Shown one piece after another: positions 16,472 to 18,630 of a DNA stretch of 18,630 nt (within the stretch, counting starts at the first letter, position 1; the number at the start of each line of letters is the position of its first letter). Source of the DNA: CAXDOZ01 sp963991145 (lineage in GTDB: Bacteria > Bacteroidota > Bacteroidia > Chitinophagales > JABDMM01); contig CAXDOZ010000041.1 of assembly GCA_963991145.1 (NCBI GenBank), positions 1 through 18,630 on the forward strand, read 5' to 3'. The position numbers and the translations under genes are program-made. The notes under the pieces were generated by a model. It was not told the origin of the DNA and made no database searches. It saw only the letters and a program-made list of their open reading frames with translations.

Positions 16472-17176
16472 ATGCACTATTCCTTTTTAGAAAATGCCGA
16501 AATCAATTCAGATCATTATCTGGATGCAGAGGAATCACGTCACCTTGTTCAGGTTCTTAGAATGAAAGAAGGAGACGAATTTGGTATCCTCAATGGAAGA
16601 GGAAAACTCTTCAAGGCTGAGGTCTTCGATCCAAATAAGCGTTCTTGCGGAATAAAGATTACGGAGTTGATACGCGAGCAGGAGCTTAATGAAAACCTTG
16701 TTTCAATTGCAGTAGCGCCTACAAAGAATATTTCCCGAACGGAATGGCTGGTTGAGAAATGCACAGAGATCGGTCTAAGGGAAATGCAATTTCTACAGAC
16801 AAGTCACAGCGAGCGAACGAAGATCAGAATCGACAGAATAGAACGCATCGCCCAGTCAGCAGTGAAACAATCGGTAGCTCTTTATTCTCCTGAGATAAAG
16901 GAGATCCAATCTATAAACTCATGGATCAACTCTGTAGATTCAGAGAAGAATAAGTTTATTGCTGTGGTAAGAGAAGGACTACCACTTTTAAAAGATGAAG
17001 CAGTTAAAGGAGAGTCTTGCTGGGTGCTAATCGGCCCGGAGGGCGACTTTAGCAAAGAAGAAGTTGAGCTGGCTGAGGAACATGGCTTTAAAGCAGTTAG
17101 TTTAGGCGACAAACGTCTTCGAGTTGAAACCGCTGCCCTTGCAGCTTGTTTTACTATAAATTTGATCAATCAATAA
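16472..17176 (+). CDS. rsmE: 16S rRNA (uracil(1498)-N(3))-methyltransferase RsmE
   Basis: The 234-residue protein matches RsmE throughout, and its length is usual for the family. The N-terminal PUA-like part (about 1-70) has the ESRHLVQVLRMKEGD motif (21-35) and FGILNGRG. The SPOUT methyltransferase part holds TKNISRTEWLVEKCTEIG (84-101), SERTK (113-117), VKQS (131-134), the SAM-binding IGPEGDFS (187-194) and LGDKRLRVETAALAA (211-225), which helps form the knot. The enzyme methylates N3 of U1498 in 16S rRNA in the cytoplasm using S-adenosylmethionine. It starts 3 nt after the second PorE-like gene, so it is likely co-transcribed with it although its function is unrelated. Its stop overlaps the next start as TAATG. 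Confidence 0.93.
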   Translation: MHYSFLENAEINSDHYLDAEESRHLVQVLRMKEGDEFGILNGRGKLFKAEVFDPNKRSCGIKITELIREQELNENLVSIAVAPTKNISRTEWLVEKCTEIGLREMQFLQTSHSERTKIRIDRIERIAQSAVKQSVALYSPEIKEIQSINSWINSVDSEKNKFIAVVREGLPLLKDEAVKGESCWVLIGPEGDFSKEEVELAEEHGFKAVSLGDKRLRVETAALAACFTINLINQ

Positions 17177-17829
17177 TGAGATTCTTAATCACCATTTGCA
17201 TATCAGTTTTCTGTCTTGGTAGCTATGCTCAGACAGGCGCAGTTAGGCTCGCTCTGTTAAAGTATAATGGTGGTGGCGATTGGTACGCTAATCCCACAAG
17301 TCTCCCAAATCTAATTTCATACGCAAACAGTAACCTTGGGACGAGAATAGATCCAAATCCTTCAACGATTGAAGTTGGAAGTCCTGAACTATTCAATTAC
17401 CCATTCGTGCATATGACTGGTCACGGCAACGTGGTTTTTAGTCAGCAGGAAGCAGAGAATTTAAGAAACTACCTTCTTGCTGGCGGATTTCTCCATATTG
17501 ATGATAATTACGGAATGGATCCCTATGTGCGCAAAGCCATGGAGTTGGTTTTCCCCGAACTGGATTTTGTAGAAATTCCATTTTCACATCCTATCTATCA
17601 TCAGAGTTTTGACTTTAACAATGGACCTCCAAAGATCCATGAGCACGATGAAAAACCTTCGCAGGGCTTCGGCTTGATCTATGAAGATAGATTGATCTGC
17701 TTCTATACCTATGAGACCGATCTGGGTGATGGTTGGGAAGATCAGGAAGTTCATAATGACCCGGAAGAAGTAAGACAGAAGGCCTTACAAATGGGAGCAA
17801 ATATCCTACAGTACGTATTCACCCAATAA
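17176..17829 (+). CDS. Secreted DUF4159 domain protein
   Basis: Starting at ATG 17176 the protein has 217 residues and a clear signal peptide (MRFLITICISVFCLGSYAQ). An upstream in-frame ATG at 17146 would bury this peptide and overlap rsmE by 31 nt, so it was not chosen. The rest is one DUF4159 domain: VRLALLKYNGGGDWYANP, a FVHMTGHG strand, GGFLHIDDNYG, HPIYHQSFDFNNG with PKIHEHD, and DLGDGWED. The conserved His/Asp/Gly turns resemble a glutamine-amidotransferase-like (flavodoxin-type) fold, but no enzymatic activity is established for this family. DUF4159 proteins are common in Bacteroidota as short single-domain exported proteins and may be followed by membrane proteins. It overlaps both neighbours by one base (TAATG), which suggests coupled translation. 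Confidence 0.82.
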   Translation: MRFLITICISVFCLGSYAQTGAVRLALLKYNGGGDWYANPTSLPNLISYANSNLGTRIDPNPSTIEVGSPELFNYPFVHMTGHGNVVFSQQEAENLRNYLLAGGFLHIDDNYGMDPYVRKAMELVFPELDFVEIPFSHPIYHQSFDFNNGPPKIHEHDEKPSQGFGLIYEDRLICFYTYETDLGDGWEDQEVHNDPEEVRQKALQMGANILQYVFTQ

Positions 17830-18389
17830 TGAAAAGCCAGGATTCCAGACCGCTACATGAGGGCTCACTATTGAGCTACAGTGTATTGGACGATGGAGCA
17901 GTGCAGATCCAATTTAAAAAGCCTTTCAGCATAACCGGATTCTTAGTTGTAGTCGGTTTTTTCATTTTCTGGTTTTCAATAGTTGCCTTTATCACATTCA
18001 CTCCACCGAATAGCTTCATCATAAAGATCTTCACCATCCCATTTTGGATCATTGGGATCATAGTGGTGTTTGGTTTGCTCTTTTCCTACCTGAAAAAAGA
18101 GAGGATTAAGCTTTACCCTAAACACCTTGAGCTATTTAGAACCAATATCTACGGTGGAAAGACATTCAGATGGGACTTTTCAGAGATCAAGTCGATTGAA
18201 AGGGACTTTCACCCAAGCATAAAGAAATTCTTCGATGAAGGAAAGAATCCTAAATATGGTCCTCCTATAATGTTTAAAACCGATGACGATCAGGTCTTTT
18301 GCTTTTCTGATGTCTCAGAACGCGATAAAGAGTGGCTTTTCAATCACCTGAAAAATATTTGGGAAGAACGAAAAGATCATATTTTATAG
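17829..18389 (+). CDS. Small two-helix membrane protein with a PH-like C-terminal part
   Basis: The 186-residue product has no signal peptide. About 34 polar residues are followed by two membrane segments, about 35-57 (ITGFLVVVGFFIFWFSIVAF) and 66-88 (IFTIPFWIIGIIVVFGLLF), then a soluble C-terminal part. That part (about 90-180) has a strand pattern like bacterial PH domains: RIKLYPKHLELFR, KTFRWDFSEIKSIERD, IMFKTDDDQVFCFSD and a final helix around DKEWLFNHLKNIW. It could instead be a DUF-type membrane protein; no active site is visible. It starts within the stop of the DUF4159 gene (TAATG) and is the last gene of the tightly packed run. Function unknown. Confidence 0.78.
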   Translation: MKSQDSRPLHEGSLLSYSVLDDGAVQIQFKKPFSITGFLVVVGFFIFWFSIVAFITFTPPNSFIIKIFTIPFWIIGIIVVFGLLFSYLKKERIKLYPKHLELFRTNIYGGKTFRWDFSEIKSIERDFHPSIKKFFDEGKNPKYGPPIMFKTDDDQVFCFSDVSERDKEWLFNHLKNIWEERKDHIL

Positions 18390-18408
18390 GCATTTGGGTA
18401 TGATTTTT
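18372..18408 (+). terminator. Possible weak intrinsic terminator after the operon
   Basis: A 10-bp stem can form between 18372-18381 and 18399-18408 with one G-U pair, followed by a T-rich stretch (18410-18417). The stem is A/T-rich, its loop is 17 nt, and its 5' arm lies inside the end of the membrane-protein gene. It sits where the packed gene run ends and a new gene starts after a gap, which supports the idea, but the predicted stability is low. Confidence 0.25.
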
Positions 18409-18445
18409 GTTTCTTTTCACTAGAATCATCAACCCATCTTTTATA

Positions 18446-18630
18446 GTGCATAATTACTTTCTGGCTTTCCTAAGCCTGTTTCTTCTTGCCTCTTCTGCTT
18501 TTTCACAGACAATCACTGTAAAGGATAAAACCACTATTGAGGGGATTGAATTCGTGACGATCTACACTGAGAATGGAAACTCAACGATTACAGATCTTGA
18601 CGGTAATGCAGATCTCTCAATCCTTCTTCC
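18446..18630 (+). CDS. N-terminus of a probable TonB-dependent receptor (signal peptide and CarboxypepD_reg-like domain), 3' partial
   Basis: The open frame runs off the window end. From GTG at 18446 it encodes a good signal peptide (HNYFLAFLSLFLLASSAFSQ) and then the start of a carboxypeptidase-regulatory-like beta-sandwich: TITVKDKTTIEGIEFVTIYT, then STITDLDGNADLSILLP. In Bacteroidota this arrangement at the very N-terminus usually precedes a TonB plug and 22-strand outer-membrane barrel, though other exported CRD proteins share it. No in-frame ATG exists between the stop at 18401 and the signal peptide; TTG at 18407 would add residues that spoil the peptide, so GTG is preferred. It is separated from the previous gene by 56 nt and may have its own promoter. 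Confidence 0.6.
   Translation, partial: MHNYFLAFLSLFLLASSAFSQTITVKDKTTIEGIEFVTIYTENGNSTITDLDGNADLSILL

Noticed and set aside
17146..17175. Upstream ATG for the DUF4159 gene
   Set aside because: It would put ten residues before a textbook signal peptide and overlap rsmE by 31 nt; ATG 17176 fits the TAATG pattern seen at two other junctions.
18390..18445. A Bacteroidota-type promoter (TTTG-type -33 and TAnnTTTG -7) before the receptor gene
   Set aside because: The gap holds T-rich stretches and partial resemblance only; no well-spaced pair of boxes could be defended.

Overview
The window reads as accessory, cell-surface DNA of a Bacteroidota bacterium, most likely Flavobacteriales or a near relative. 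The evidence is the gene families: surface proteins ending in the gliding-motility-associated (type B, CHU_C) C-terminal sorting domain of the type IX secretion system (T9SS), PorP/SprF outer-membrane proteins, PorE-like OmpA lipoprotein-type scaffolds, SprB repeats, a DUF4159 protein and a CarboxypepD_reg-type receptor N-terminus. Starts lack clear Shine-Dalgarno sequences, as is usual in this phylum, and sampled lines are roughly 43% G+C. No finer placement is possible from this sequence.

Everything lies on the + strand and is packed like one long transcription unit. Spacers are 20 nt or less up to position 18389, and three junctions are TAATG overlaps. Layout: (1) 1-7377, the 3' part of a giant repeat adhesin (2458 codons visible, 5' end outside the window); (2) 7388-8368, PorP/SprF; (3) 8389-10659, a PorE-like TPR/beta-propeller/CRD/OmpA protein; (4) 10677-13301, a second, smaller adhesin (874 aa) with the same kind of C-terminal sorting domain; (5) 13305-14255, a second PorP/SprF; (6) 14255-16468, a second PorE-like protein; (7) 16472-17176, the 16S rRNA methyltransferase RsmE; (8) 17176-17829, a secreted DUF4159 protein; (9) 17829-18389, a small two-helix membrane protein with a PH-like C-terminal part; (10) 18446-18630, the 5' end of a probable TonB-dependent receptor gene after a small intergenic gap.

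The main signal is that genes 1-3 and 4-6 are the same three-gene cassette (adhesin with type B sorting domain, PorP/SprF, PorE-like protein) present twice in tandem, in the same order and orientation. Inference from known T9SS biology: the adhesin is exported by the general Sec pathway, passes through the T9SS translocon and is held at the surface by its own PorP/SprF barrel, while the PorE-like partner links that barrel to peptidoglycan through its OmpA domain. Each cassette would then be a self-contained display unit, with a long filament (SprB repeats plus cadherin-like repeats) in one and a short one (only cadherin-like repeats) in the other. The last genes look like ordinary chromosomal neighbours carried on the same transcript.
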